From positions 28,624,001 through 28,688,000 of the forward strand of contig JANJXV010000013.1 of the NCBI GenBank assembly GCA_024803745.1: a stretch of 64,000 bases of DNA, read 5' to 3'. Positions 43,502 to 54,205 of the stretch are shown one piece after another. The notes beneath the pieces are model-generated. The model was given only the letters and a program-made list of their open reading frames with translations. It was not told the origin of the DNA and searched no databases. The stretch comes from Megascapheus bottae (lineage: Eukaryota; Chordata; Mammalia; Rodentia; Geomyidae). How positions within the stretch are numbered: the stretch's first letter is position 1; the number at the start of each line of letters is the position of its first letter. A program made the position numbers and the translations under genes.

Positions 43502-43894
43502 CAGATATTTGCAATAGAGCAAAACCTAGATACATAAGGCCATACAGTATGATGCTAAATGAAGGGACGTCTAGAATATAGAAACAAAAGTCATATAATG
43601 AGTGATTGTTGTCCTTAATGTACTATGTTATCTCTCATCTCTTTTGCTGTCCCTTGGTTATCTTATATTATGACACTATATTACTTTGTTATCTGATATA
43701 TTGGATATATTTGTATTTGGTTATTTGAAATTGGATAGGGAAGGGGGGAAAACAAGATGAGGGGTGGGTGTGGGGCGAAGGGAAATGGGGACCAAGACAT
43801 GAGAAAAGGTATCAATGTATTTGAATTAATGCACCTTCTATCTGGCGAACATAATGTAACTCTTGTATTAATTACAATAAAAGTATATGAAAAA
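43502..43894 (+). other. L1 3' UTR with G-rich tract
   Basis: Contains CAAAACCTAGATACATAAGG, CTCTTTTGCTGTCCCTTGGT, the purine tract GATGAGGGGTGGGTGTGGGG and GACCAAGACATGAGAAAAGG. G-rich 3' UTR tracts able to form G-quadruplexes are common in mammalian L1. It serves as reference for the truncated copies at 3.4, 5.6, 10.0, 33.7 and 63.4 kb. Confidence 0.9.
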
Positions 43895-44348
43895 AAGAAT
43901 TGTCAAAAAGTCTACAGCCTCTCCAGATTGTAGCTACATAAAATTAATGAATAATAATTTATTCAGAGACTTGTATCCCACAGATGAAAATGAGAAGTAG
44001 GCAATACCTCAAAAAGCATGACAAGGAGCTAAATAGTTGTAAATTTGTGGCTCTCCTTAATATGTTACCCATGTGTGCCAAAAAAGAGAATCCTCAGCCA
44101 GCCCAAGCTTGGTTTCCACCTCCCAGCGGAAGGGTCACAAAGGGTGAGTGATTCCAATCAATATCCAGTTGTTAGAGTAACAGCCATATCGGTTCTGGAT
44201 GGCTGACTGGGCGAAAACATGTTTGTTCTATTTAATGTGACAGTGTCTTGTCAAATTAACAACCACGGTGGCAGGAGCAACCTTGCTTTAATGGGTTTGA
44301 GTCAGTTCCACAGAGAATTTATCATCAACATGCAACCAAGAGGAGCCC

Positions 44349-44370
44349 TAAACCTCATTACTGAGGTTTA
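44349..44370. repeat. perfect 9-bp-stem hairpin
   Basis: TAAACCTCA, loop TTAC, TGAGGTTTA. Confidence 0.9.
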
Positions 44371-45705
44371 TTTGTGGATAATAACTGAAGGTATGCCATG
44401 TACTGACAGCTAGGTTTGTTTGCTTTTTGTAGCAACTCAGTTTCAATCTCCTTATCAAATGCTGCCCTTTTGACTCCCACACTTTCAGCACTCTAATGCT
44501 CTGTGTGGATTGTGCTGTATCAGGTAAGCATGGAATACTGTGATGAGATAGCAAGATAAAGTGCTTTCCTTTAGTTTGTGTTTTAAAATAACAATGCATT
44601 AATTGCAGAAGGCAGTTCTGGAGAGCAACCACTCAGATTATTACCTTGATCCTCCACTAACTGGGAAAATTTAGCCTTTGGAAGCTGTGCCAAATGCAGA
44701 ATATCAACATTGGCAAGATCTTCTCACAGTAGGTGATGTTTATTATTCTTTAAATTGTTAATTTGCTCATACTGAAAGTTCTCACTTATTCCACAGAAGA
44801 GGAGATGTGGTAATAAAAAATTCTGGTGTCTGATATGCATGATCAAGTTTGTTGTACATGGCTTTAGGGAACTCTATGTTTCTAGTTAAAGAATATGGGT
44901 GGGTATTTCTCAGGACATCCTTTGTAATGTTATTGTTACTTTTGTAGTATGAATACTTGAAGTGGTACATGATAGTGTTGCATAGAATTCAGTGTCACAT
45001 CTAATGGTATTTGAATAAATAATTTATAATATAACTACACATGGAGACATGAGTACATACATATATGTACTATAAAGATGTAAAACTCTAGATTGGTCAA
45101 GTAATGTAACTAGAGCTATCAATTATCACCAATCAACAGCAGAAAAGCATTTTGTTTTGTAAAGGCATTTTAAAATAAAAACAAACTTATAAAGGCATTG
45201 TGATCTACTGGTGAGTATATGAGTGTAGAACATACAACTATGGGTGAAACAGCATATTTAGGAAAAATTGATATGTAATCACATAGCAATAAGTTTTTTT
45301 CCACAAACAGCTGTGAATATCTTACTCCAATGGAAACATCAAATGTCTGCATCATACTCCAGCTTTTTCACTCATTTGTCTGTGTGGAAAGTTGCATGGA
45401 GACACCTGGTAGCCTGTTCTCTTCAGATGTTCTTCATAGTACCAGCTAGTCCCATTTAAATAATTTACATGACCTAAATGGCTTTGTTCTTCTATCCATG
45501 ATATGGACATTACATGTTGATCTTCATCACCTCATGGATAGAAAAGTTCAGGATTAGGCATCGTGATTCATGAATATGGTTAAGACACTAATGGCTTCTT
45601 TCTTCCATATACTCTTCTGACAGAATTTCCTACTAGCCTAAAAGAGAAGTCAGCTAAGAGTGGAGTCTGGAAGATGTCAGCCCACTGGAGGAAAGCTCAG
45701 GAATG

Positions 45706-45706
<1 letters not shown>

Positions 45707-45747
<41 letters not shown>
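45707..45747. repeat. (CA)n microsatellite
   Basis: About 20 uninterrupted CA units. Confidence 0.97.
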
Positions 45748-45749
<2 letters not shown>

Positions 45750-46001
45750 AGATCTGAAAGTAAACTGATTTAGGAGCCATCTGGCAGCCAGCAGATATAT
45801 GGCTAGTTGATTCTGTGATTCTGGAAAGTTTTGAATCAACCTAATCCTTAGAGTTTTTCATTTGAGAAATGAAAAACTAAGCAGAATTGCACCTGAAACC
45901 CCTAAAAGCGCATGTTTCTACAGTACGTTGATACAATTTTGATTTCACTGTCTGTTTTTACCTAGCTGTATTATTGTTAATTGCTATTATCACTATTATT
46001 A

Positions 46002-46084
46002 TTTGGTGGTACTTTGGCTTGAACTAGAGATCTTGTGATTGGTAAGCAGGTGCTTATGTATCTACCTCTTTAATCACAGTGGCT
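46002..46084 (-). mobile_element. old ID-like monomer, antisense
   Basis: GGTGGTACTTTGGCTTGAAC, GATCTTGTGATTGGTAAGCA, GGTGCTTATGTATCTACCTC resembles an antisense ID-type tRNA-derived unit without a Geo half. Confidence 0.55.
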
Positions 46085-46322
46085 ATTTTTTTGTCAGTCC
46101 AGGGGCTTCAAATCAGGGCCTGGGCACTCTCCCCGAGTCATTTTGTGCTTAAGGCCTAGTATTCTACCACTTGAGCCACAGGGGCACTTCTAGTCTTTGA
46201 GTGGCTAATTGGAGATAAGAATCACAATGGGACTTTCCTGCTGGACCCAGCTTTGGTCCTCGATTCTCAAATCTCAGCTTCCTCAATAGCTAGGATTCTA
46301 GGTGTCGGCCACAGGTGACCTC
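46085..46322 (-). mobile_element. B1-Geo SINE, antisense
   Basis: TTTTGTCAGTCCAGGGGCTT, TACCACTTGAGCCACAGGGG (Geo), GTGGCTAATTGGAGATAAGA (linker), TCCTCAATAGCTAGGATTCT (B1 head). Confidence 0.9.
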
Positions 46323-46498
46323 ACCATTAACATATTCTTTTATTCTTTAATAGCTGGAACCAAAGTACCTAGCAGAACATTATTGCAAGGTAAATACTAT
46401 GTAAATAGATATTATACTGCATTCCTTAAGGAAACATGTAAGAAAAAAAACCATGTGTGTTTAGTTCAGTGACATATTTAAAAAATATTTTCTTACTA

Positions 46499-46731
46499 AG
46501 GGCTGATGGCTCATGGCTGTAATCCTAGCTATTTAGAGGCTGAGATCTGAGGATTAAGATCTGAAGCCAGTGTGCAGGCAGGAATAACCACGAGACTGTT
46601 ATCTCCAATTAATCACCAAAAAGTCAGAAATGGAGCCGTGGCTCAAGTGGTATAGTGCTAGCCTTGAGCAAAACATCTCCAGGGTGCTGTGCCCAGGCCC
46701 TGAGTTCAAGCCACAGGACAGGAACAGACAC
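46499..46731 (+). mobile_element. B1-Geo SINE
   Basis: GGCTCATGGCTGTAATCCTA, GAGGCTGAGATCTGAGGATT, TTATCTCCAATTAATCACCA, CCGTGGCTCAAGTGGTATAG and GAGTTCAAGCCACAGGACAG. Confidence 0.9.
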
Positions 46732-46741
46732 AATTTTTTTT

Positions 46742-46825
46742 TTCTTTTGGAAGACCTTATGTGGGTTTGAACATAGGGTCTTATACTTATCAGGCAGATG
46801 CTTTATCATTTGTGTCATGTCATGC
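46742..46825 (-). mobile_element. old ID-like monomer, antisense
   Basis: GGGTTTGAACATAGGGTCTT, TACTTATCAGGCAGATGCTT, TATCATTTGTGTCATGTCAT follows the antisense B box to A box order of an ID-type unit. Confidence 0.5.
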
Positions 46826-46865
46826 CCCCCCAACCACATTTGCTTTCTTTTTCTATCTGTAGTTG

Positions 46866-47057
46866 TTTCTTTTTTCCAGTCCTGTGGACTGAACTCATGG
46901 CCTGAGCATTGCCCTTAGGCTTTCCTCAGGTTAGTTCTCTAACACTTGATCCACAGCACCAGTTCTAGATTTTCTGTATATGTGGTACCAAGAAATCAAA
47001 CCGTAGGCATTGTGCATACGAGGCAAGCACTTTACCACTAAGCCAAACTCCCCGCCC
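46866..47057 (-). mobile_element. IDL-Geo SINE, antisense
   Basis: CTGAACTCATGGCCTGAGCA, CACTTGATCCACAGCACCAG, TATATGTGGTACCAAGAAAT, GAGGCAAGCACTTTACCACT and AGCCAAACTCCCCGCCCC. Confidence 0.9.
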
Positions 47058-47299
47058 CTACCTGTAATGTTTAAGTAGAATCTCCTGTTTTCTCCTGGGG
47101 CTAGTCTCAGACCACACGAACTCATTGACAACAATGAATATTACACTGGACCTTAACTGACACGAGTATGAAGAAAATTGTCCAATAGTCAAGCATGAAT
47201 TACAGGAGTTCAACACTCTCTCAGTGTTTGAAGATTAATATTGAATAAATGAAAAAAACACTCATGAATACTGTGTGTATGCATGCATTTTGCTTTGTT

Positions 47300-47460
47300 T
47301 TGTTCACTGTGTGATCTTACAGTGGAGTTACTGAATCCTTTCTAAAATTTGATTTCCTCAATAATTTGAATGGGGATAATAAGGCTGATGATAAAGCGTG
47401 TCTGGGAAAGTATGGGAAGCTCTCTGGATAATGAAAATATTACCTAAATGTTTTATATTA
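47300..47460 (+). mobile_element. MIR SINE, worn
   Basis: TTCACTGTGTGATCTTACAG, GAGTTACTGAATCCTTTCTA, GATTTCCTCAATAATTTGAA and TGGGGATAATAAGGCTGATG follow the sense MIR core. Confidence 0.65.
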
Positions 47461-48242
47461 TGGTGCAGACCTTATCCCAAAATTAGTAGCTGCAACTCTA
47501 GGAGCAGAGATATGGACAGAGATAAAATAAAACTGTTAGGTTGACACATAAATGGTAAAACTTAATGCCATCATTTGGGGCCAATATGGAAGATTTCAAA
47601 TTGCACTTACACTATAAAAAATAGCTTCATATTTCACTGTACGAAATAAAGGTAAAAAGTCAGCTGCATAAACCACTGTAGAGGTCCAAGCCCAAAGGGT
47701 TGTAAAATATCAACCTATTAAATAAGTATTCTCAAATTGCAGTGAATCTCTTTGAAAGCAGTTATCTCTGGGATTCTTAGTTAATTTCAGATTCCTTCTT
47801 GCCTCTTCCTCTTCTTTTCCCTTTCTCTTCGTTCACAGAGAGAATAAATAAAATCTTGTCTTCATGGTGAAAAAAAAAGATTACTGCACTACTCCAGAAG
47901 CTAAGATTGTACAATCAGTTTTTCACAAGTTAGCTACATAACTTTTGTATCATTGTATACATTTCCTTCATAATGTGATGGTGCCTTGCAAGAAAAACCC
48001 CGAGAGTCCTGTTTCCTAAAAATTTTATAATTTCTAAGCATTCAGAGGAAATAATGAATCTGAATCCCGGGTTATGTTTCATGATCACTGAGCTTCCCAT
48101 GTCCTATATATTGATAAAATATTAGGGCTATCTTTCCCTTTCCACTCATTTTCTACAGAATACTTTCATGAATGTTCTGGAAGGTTTTCTTTGGGGAGTC
48201 ATTTTGCTGATTAATTTAGGTCATGTCATGCTTTTTAACTGG
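47461..48242. other. unique noncoding DNA
   Basis: Nothing recognised. Confidence 0.45.
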
Positions 48243-48281
48243 ATAATAGTAATAATAATAATAGTAGTAATAATAATAATG
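48243..48281. repeat. (TAA)n-like microsatellite
   Basis: TAA units with two TAG interruptions. It sits at the edge of an MIR, whose AT-rich 3' end (ATTATTATT on the other strand) may be its seed. Confidence 0.85.
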
Positions 48282-48445
48282 GCTACTATTTCATGCCAGG
48301 AACTAGTCTAAGAATTTCAATATATTATTACCTCATTCAACTCCCATAACAGTTCTATAAGTTAGAGGGGTTAGTAACGTTTATTTGATAGATGAGTAAA
48401 CTGAGGTAAAAGAATGCTATGAGGTTCTATTAAGTGTCAAAATAC
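48282..48445 (-). mobile_element. MIR SINE, antisense
   Basis: CTACTATTTCATGCCAGGAA, CTAGTCTAAGAATTTC, TTACCTCATTCAACTCCCAT, AACAGTTCTATAAGTTAGAG and GATGAGTAAACTGAGGTAAA match the antisense MIR in order. The best MIR in the window. Confidence 0.85.
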
Positions 48446-50223
48446 CATTTGAAGTCTAGACTGTTTCATAGCCATACATGTATATGCTAAAGTGTTACCT
48501 GTGCTCAGTATGGAGGATTTTATGCTAAAGTATTGTCTGTTTTGAGTGTGAATGATCTGTAGAGATGGTAAGGGTAGTTATTTGGTTACATGGTACTAGC
48601 TACACAAGAACTGGTAAGTTATTCAAATAAATGAAGGCAATTCACTAAAAGTCTGAATTCTATTTGCAGCTAAGTTTGCTCTCAAATTTTGGTCTTTAGG
48701 ATTGCCTGCCAAAAATGTGACTTTAAATATAAAACCAACAAAGTGAAATCATTTCTTGGAAGAGATTCCTGTGGTTTGTGATGGTTTGCCAAGTTAAGAA
48801 TATCTGCCTCCATTTTTAAGCACATGTGTTGTAGTAATTTTATGGGGTAATGAGTTGGCTTCCACTGAAGATATTTTGTTTTTACAGGGACTAGAGCTGG
48901 AGCTAGGGAAACATTATGGGGCAGGCAGTGAAATGCCTTACTTTGTCAGGTTGCTATAGCTAATCACCTACAGGTGCATTTTCTAGGAACTCCCATTTTA
49001 ACCATTTAACTGCCACAGATTTCAGGGCACTGTGCCTAAAGATTTTGGACACAGTATCATGTGACTTGGTAGTAGATAATGGGGGATTTAGGGAAAATAA
49101 TCAGTTATAAGGCAAGAAAATTTAGGATTTTTGATTCAACCTTCAAACTTGGAATAAACATAACCCCATACATTGGTTTCAGGAAAACATGAATTCAAAA
49201 TGCAAAAGTAGCTAATAAATTGAGACAGTGTAGCTTATCAACATTATTGTAATCTCCTTTACCCAGGTTGTAACTCAAATGATGCTTATAGTTTTCTAGT
49301 AGTACCATCCCTTTATACTGGCAGAACTCTGATATTGCAAATAAAATACTTTATTCCTCAGGATAGGATATTGCAACTTGCAATGTAGTGCAATTATGGA
49401 CAAAATATTTATTTGGAGGTTGGATTTGATTTCTAGGAAGGTTTCTCTTTCCTAATCCCCCTAACTGGTGAACAAGAGGATTGGCGACCCATCCTATAAC
49501 TAAACAGGCAAAAGGTATGAATTACAGATGGTGACACAAAATGATGGGAAAATGTAGATTCTTCATTTGTCGGGAAGCTGATACCTTGGATTGCTTTGGC
49601 GGACAATTCTTGTTTTCAGAAAAAAAAACTCTGAATAGGTAAAAGTAGGTTTTAAAATAATCTTTGTTTTTGAATATTTAAACAATTGCATAATTCTGAG
49701 GCCAAGAAAATGCTCTCACTTGGCTTTTTTAGTCTCATTTTTTTTTCACGTGGTCTTGGATTGAGGGCCCACGGTCGTGCTTGGGCCAAGGGGCTTTTGG
49801 TACATGTCTTTCTTTCTATTGAAAGTACTGTTCTTGAATGGGATAGCTTGGTCTTGACCTTCTCTTGGCAAAACAAAAGCTGTCACTCAAGCTGAATATT
49901 CTGTTGAATTTCAGTATAAGAAGCATAGTGATGTTTCAAACAAAAGATCTAGTGAATGTATTATGTGGAAGGACAAGAAGACAGTAGACAGTAAAGAACT
50001 TGGTATCTTATCCTTGCCTCCTAATATAGTAAATATATTCTCATCCCCTACTGAAGGAGAAAAAGCTTCGGTAACTATGGTGGCAGCCCTTGGTAATCTG
50101 GAAATGAAATTTAAATGGAAATAGTTCCATTTACGTTCCTGAGAAGCGGTAAGATTAATATCCACATGCTAAGATAAGAAGGGTTTGGAAAAATCATTAC
50201 ACATAAACTATCATTGAGTATTT
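48446..50223. other. unique noncoding DNA
   Basis: No recognisable gene or repeat. TTTTTTCACGTGGTCTTGG near 49740 includes an E-box (CACGTG), a single common motif. Confidence 0.45.
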
Positions 50224-50466
50224 TTTTTATTTCTTTGTGGTGTTTCCGTAATTTGTGGGCTGAGTAGGATCTCTAGCTTTTTCACTTCAGGATTGTGCTC
50301 TATCAATAGAGCCACAGTTCAGCTTCTGTTTGTTTGTTTTTATGTCTGATTAATTAGAGCTAAGAGTCTTACAAACTTCTTGTCCAGAATACCTTTGAAT
50401 CACAATCCTTAGATCTTACACTCTTGAGTAGCTAAGATTATACATGTGAGCCATGTGTGCTGGGCT
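50224..50466 (-). mobile_element. B1-Geo-type SINE, antisense, old
   Basis: TTGTGCTCTATCAATAGAGC (tRNA-like half), GTCTGATTAATTAGAGCTAA (linker), ACTCTTGAGTAGCTAAGATT and GTGAGCCATGTGTGCTGGGC (B1 head). Its right half is more ID-like than in younger copies, so it may be an earlier form of the composite. Confidence 0.75.
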
Positions 50467-50666
50467 ATGAACGTATTTTTTTTTCCTTTTTGCCTTAGAC
50501 AAATAATCTTTTTTCTAGCCCAGGCCATTGTTTATTGTTTTATATATTGAATTCAACCCATTTTCTAACCTAATCACCTTTTCTTTCTCAATAGACCCTC
50601 ACAGTAGGTATCCAACCAACAGATAATTTCATAAAACTTGCGTTTGGATAAAGTCAATTTCTGCCT

Positions 50667-50848
50667 ATTTTTTGCCAGGCCCGGGGCTTGAACTCAGGGC
50701 CTGAGCACTTGGCTCAGGCTAGCACTGTACCACTTGGGCCATGGCACCATTTCCAGCATTTTTTTTTATGTATATGGTACTAAGAAATTGAACCCAAGTC
50801 TTCATGTATGATAGAAGGCACCCTACCACTAGGCCAACCTACTGGCCC
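50667..50848 (-). mobile_element. IDL-Geo SINE, antisense
   Basis: TTTGCCAGGCCCGGGGCTTG, TACCACTTGGGCCATGGCAC, GTATATGGTACTAAGAAATT and CCACTAGGCCAACCTACTGG. It lacks about 20 bases of Geo (CTGAGCACTTGGCTCAGGCT). Confidence 0.9.
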
Positions 50849-50861
50849 ATCTTGTCAAAAT

Positions 50862-50938
50862 TTTTTTTGTCAGTCCTGGGCTTGAGCTCAGGTTCTGAGC
50901 ACTGTCCTTAGACTTTCTCAAGGCTAAAGCCTCTGAAC
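50862..50938 (-). mobile_element. Geo 3' end, cut off by a microsatellite
   Basis: TTTTTTGTCAGTCCTGGGCT, TCAGGTTCTGAGCACTGTCC and TTTCTCAAGGCTAAAGCCTC are the antisense of the Geo end; the expected GAGCCACAGC continuation is replaced by a CT/GTCT microsatellite. Confidence 0.8.
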
Positions 50939-50941
50939 ATT

Positions 50942-51023
50942 TCTCTCTCTATGCCTCTCTCTCTGTCTCTCTCTGTCTGTCTCTGTCTCTCTGTCTCTCT
51001 GTCTCTCTCTGTCTCTCTGTCTC

Positions 51024-51060
<37 letters not shown>

Positions 51061-51074
51061 ATATATATATATAT
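50942..51074. repeat. compound (CT)n, (GTCT)n, (TATC)n, (TA)n microsatellite
   Basis: Four motifs in succession: CT/GTCT to ~51024, TATC/CTAT to ~51060, then TA to 51074. It lies between a cut SINE end and the next SINE. Confidence 0.95.
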
Positions 51075-51077
51075 GGT

Positions 51078-51355
51078 TCAGTTGTGGGGTTTGAACTCTG
51101 GACCTGCGTGCTCTTCCTGAGCTCTTTAGCTCAAAGTTACCACCCAACCTCTGAGCATGGGCATTGTCCCTGAGCTCCTCAGCTCAAGGCTACTGTCCTA
51201 CTTCTGGAGCCACAGCACCACTTCCGGTTTTCCAGTCGTTAATTGGAGATAAGGTTCTCATGGACTTTAGTACCCAGGCTGGCATTGAACTGAGATCCTC
51301 AGATCTCAGCATCCTGTGTAGCTAGGATTACTGGTGTAAGCCACAGTGCCCAGTT
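51078..51355 (-). mobile_element. B1-Geo SINE, antisense, with duplicated Geo segment
   Basis: Normal B1 head at the right (CTGTGTAGCTAGGATTACTG, AGCCACAGTGCCCAG), linker GTCGTTAATTGGAGATAAGG, then Geo CTGGAGCCACAGCACCACTT and TGAGCTCCTCAGCTCAAGGC. A second Geo-like unit follows (TGAGCTCTTTAGCTCAAAGT at 51119-51138). The Geo end thus occurs twice in a row. Confidence 0.85.
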
Positions 51356-51530
51356 CTTAGCTATATTTTAATAAAAGTCAAAAATCTGAAACTCAAAATG
51401 TGTAGACTTTATGCATACACACTTCTGATTCCCAGCATCCAGATTTTTCAGGGATCCTTGCTTCAGAGGGAGACTTCAGAAGACAATAGAGAAGGAGAGA
51501 AGTCTGTGCTTTCTGCTGAAAACAATACAC

Positions 51531-51547
51531 GGGAGGGGGGAGGGAGG

Positions 51548-51605
<58 letters not shown>
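51531..51605. repeat. (GGGA)n(GA)n microsatellite
   Basis: GGGAGGGGGGAGGGAGGG followed by about 27 GA units. Pure polypurine on the plus strand. Confidence 0.97.
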
Positions 51606-51609
<4 letters not shown>

Positions 51610-51965
51610 CCTAGCTTTATGATCTACTGACTTTTTGAATTCCCACCACCTAACCTGCATCCCACCTAAGCACCCCTTTAGAAGCCCAAAACTTTTCAGT
51701 TTCACACCCTCTTCTCACCAAACAGAAGTTTTAAAGCCTCATTTTAAGCAACAAAATATTTGGAATGTATCCCAAAGTGTTTTACATAAGATCTCCAGAA
51801 AGCAGAAGCCCAAGTAGATATTTATTTGCTTATTCAATGCTTATTGTACAAAGACGTAGCTAAGTGCTTTCATTTTAGACAGGGTATATTTTAATAAGTA
51901 AACAAATTAGCCATGTAAGTGCTCGTAAGTGTAAAATAAACAGTATAAAATATGAATATGAATTC

Positions 51966-52075
51966 CTGGTGTAAGGATGCCTGCCTGTAATGTCTGCACT
52001 CAGGAGGCTGAGGCAGGGGATGAGGAGAATGAGGCCAGCTTGGGCTAGACAGTGAAACTCTACAAATAAGAAAAC
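51966..52075 (+). mobile_element. B1 SINE monomer
   Basis: TGCCTGCCTGTAATGTCTGC, ACTCAGGAGGCTGAGGCAGG, GAGGCCAGCTTGGGCTAGAC and AGTGAAACTC are a 7SL-derived B1 unit ending in an A-rich tail. No Geo half, unlike the composite copies. Confidence 0.85.
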
Positions 52076-52089
52076 TGAAAACTAAAGAT

Positions 52090-53940
52090 TGGCATGGCTT
52101 AGTGGGACTGGTTTGTGGTCTTTTGGGTAAATGTCGAGAAGTGAGATTGCTGGGTCATAAGAGAGCTCTACGGTTAGTCTTTTTGAGGAACTTTCAATCT
52201 GCTTTCCAGAGTGGTTGAACAAGATTGTATTCCCACCAACAATGTAGTATCATTCCCTTTTGGCCACATCATTATTATTAGGGTACTTGATAATGATCGT
52301 TCTAACTGCACTGAGGTGGAATCTCAAAGTTACTTTGATTTGCAGTTCTTTTTATGGTCGGGGATATTGAACATTTCTTCATGTGTCTATTAGCCATTTG
52401 TATTTCTTCTTCAGTAAAGGCACTCTTTAAGTCTTTAACCCACTTACCAGTGGGGTTTTTGTTTCTTTGAGCATCTGGTCTGGGGTGCGGTGTTTAATTA
52501 TTTGAGCTCTAGGTATATTTTAGTTATGAGGTCTTCAATGCATGGCTAGTAAAGATCTCCCATTCTGTGGGATTTCTATTTATCTTGCTCAATATGTTCT
52601 TTGCCATGAAGAAGCTCTTTAGTTTGATGCAATCCTATTGATTCCGTAATTCCTGGATTTGTTGTTTGTGAATCTTCACTTAAGAAGTTTCAGCCTGTGC
52701 CAAGATGCCTTCTTCTATTTTTTCCTGTAATACTTTTAGGATATCTAGTCTTACATTGAGGTCTTTCATCTATTTGGAATTAATTCTGATGAAGGGTGAT
52801 ATGTAAGGATCTAACTTCAGTTTTATGAAGTTAGCTAATTCTGCCAGCACCATTTGAAGAGAGTGTTTTATATCCATCCTGTGTTTTGGAATCCCTTATC
52901 AAATATAAGGTGGCTATAGGTCTGTAGGTTCACTTATGAATCTTCTATTCCATTGGTCCTCGTGCCTATTCTTGTGCCCAATGCCAATTTTTACTTACTA
53001 TGGTTTTGTAATAGTGTTTGAAGTTTTGTATTGATATTACTCCAGCATTGTTCTTCCTGCTAAGTGTAGCTTTTGCTATTAGGGGTCTTCTATTATTCCA
53101 GATGAATTTTTGAATTTCATCTTCTATAATATTGAAGAGTATTGCTGGGGTTGCGAGGGTATTGCATTGATTTTGTAGATAGCTTTGGGTAGTATTGCCA
53201 TTTTTGTGATGTTGCTCCTGCTATTCTAGTAGCCATCACCACAACCACACTCACTGCAGCATTATTTCCCATAGCAAAGACACAGCATCAACCCAGATGC
53301 CCCTCAGTGAATGGTCAAGAAAATGCAGTATGTATACAGAAGGAAATTCTATGATTCCATGAAAAAGAACATTGCCTCATTTGTAAGGAAATGGAAAAAT
53401 ATGGAAAAAAAATCTTATATTAAGTGAAAGCCAGACCCCAATAATTATGTGTGGACATCATTAATTAAACAACAGTCTAAACATTCACATAGTGAGAACA
53501 AAGGAGAATGTTCTTAAGAGAGGATCACATGGGCTCAATAGATATATGCATTTTTACTATATAAAATGATGCTTATCGAAATGAACTCCAGGAAATGGAA
53601 ACAAGAGATTTTTTTATTGAACTGTTTGCAGAAATATATTTATTTTCCCTCTTCATTTCATTCCCTATCATCACCGTTTTTTATTTTTGTACCCTTTGAC
53701 TTCTCTATAAAATTATGTGATTTGTGAAGGAGAAGCACAGAAATGATGGGAAAAAGGGGGAAATTATTAAGAAATGTTACTCGCTACATACTATGTAGGA
53801 AATGAACAGCTTGGGGAGGGAGCACAGATCCTGGGAAGGGGAAAACTGGGAGAAAATTTTGGAGGGAGCGGCATTGTACCTGACTTATGAAACTGTAACA
53901 ATACCCCACCACGTTGTGACTATTAGTCATAGAGGATGGT
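52090..53940 (+). mobile_element. L1 with 5' inversion (twin priming)
   Basis: 52090-53230 is ORF2 in antisense: TTTGCCATGAAGAAGC, TGATGCAATCCTATTGATTC, TTCTGCCAGCACCATTTGAAG, and ATTGCCATTTTTGTGATGTT (complement of the AACATCACAAAAATGGCAAT block). From ~53231 ORF2 continues in sense (CACTGCAGCATTATTTCCCA, ATGCCCCTCAGTGAATGG, TTTGTAAGGAAATGGAAAAA), then a 3' UTR (GGAAATGGAAACAAGAGATT, G-rich block ~53810-53870). The sense part begins where the inverted part ends in ORF2 order, so only the orientation is changed. Frames are broken throughout. Older lineage than the 39-44 kb L1, judging by divergence. Confidence 0.9.
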
Positions 53941-54045
53941 TATTTTAATTGATTGCTTTTAAGAACAAACAGAAAATATTCGTTCATATATGCTGTTATT
54001 TTAAGGATGAATTTTACTTTTGGTGATAGCTATTTCATAATATCT

Positions 54046-54205
54046 TATGTGGTGGCTAATTTTATGTGTCAACTTCCTTGGGCTGTGATGTGCCCATGTA
54101 TTTAGTTAAATGGTACTCTGATTGTTTCTCATGAGTGATAAGATTGACATTTATAACAGTAGACTAAGTGAAGATTGGCATCCTAATACATGTTGGGCTC
54201 ATTTG
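54046..54205 (+). mobile_element. MLT2-like LTR, 5' part
   Basis: GTGGCTAATTTTATGTGTCA, ACTTCCTTGGGCTGTGATGT, GATAAGATTGACATTTATAA and CAGTAGACTAAGTGAAGATT match the first half of MLT2 LTRs. The second half is missing. No coding sequence. Confidence 0.75.

Larger units (their letters stand above)
39051..43894 (+). mobile_element. L1 LINE, near full span but internally deleted
   Basis: Order: GC-rich 5' UTR, T-rich 5' UTR, ORF1 start, deletion junction near 41295, ORF2 from the reverse-transcriptase core to its end, 3' UTR with G-rich tract, terminal TTAATTACAATAAAAGTATA and A tail. Length 4.84 kb, against roughly 6-7 kb for intact mammalian L1. AAGAACTGGGAAAAAG (39035-39050) and AAGAATTGTCAAAAAG (43895-43910) match at 13 of 16 positions, a probable worn target-site duplication, which would mean that the deleted form itself was inserted or that the deletion came later inside it. 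ORF2 has a nonsense codon and several frameshifts, so the element is dead. Confidence 0.95.
43911..46001. other. unique noncoding DNA
   Basis: The segment 44080-44440 is balanced in base composition and free of repeats (GCCCAAGCTTGGTTTCCACC, GCCATATCGGTTCTGGATGG), with a strong hairpin at 44349-44370; candidate conserved element. A perfect 8-bp inverted repeat with a 4-base loop (AGTACATA/TATGTACT) lies at 45052-45071. No gene is recognised. Confidence 0.4.

Noticed and set aside
43500..43900. Possible separate gene 3' end with polyadenylation signal (AATAAA)
   Set aside because: It is the L1 3' UTR; the same end recurs at several places in the window.
47831..47880. AAATAAAATCTTG followed by an A run, a possible retrocopy tail
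   Set aside because: No upstream gene-like sequence and no duplicated flanks seen.
50224..51355. Regularly spaced repeats suggesting a CRISPR-like or tandem array
   Set aside because: The repeats are separate antisense SINEs with different ends and ages; DNA is mammalian.
51463..51705. Frame with a long Ser-Leu repeat
   Set aside because: Translation of the (GA)n/(TC)n microsatellite.
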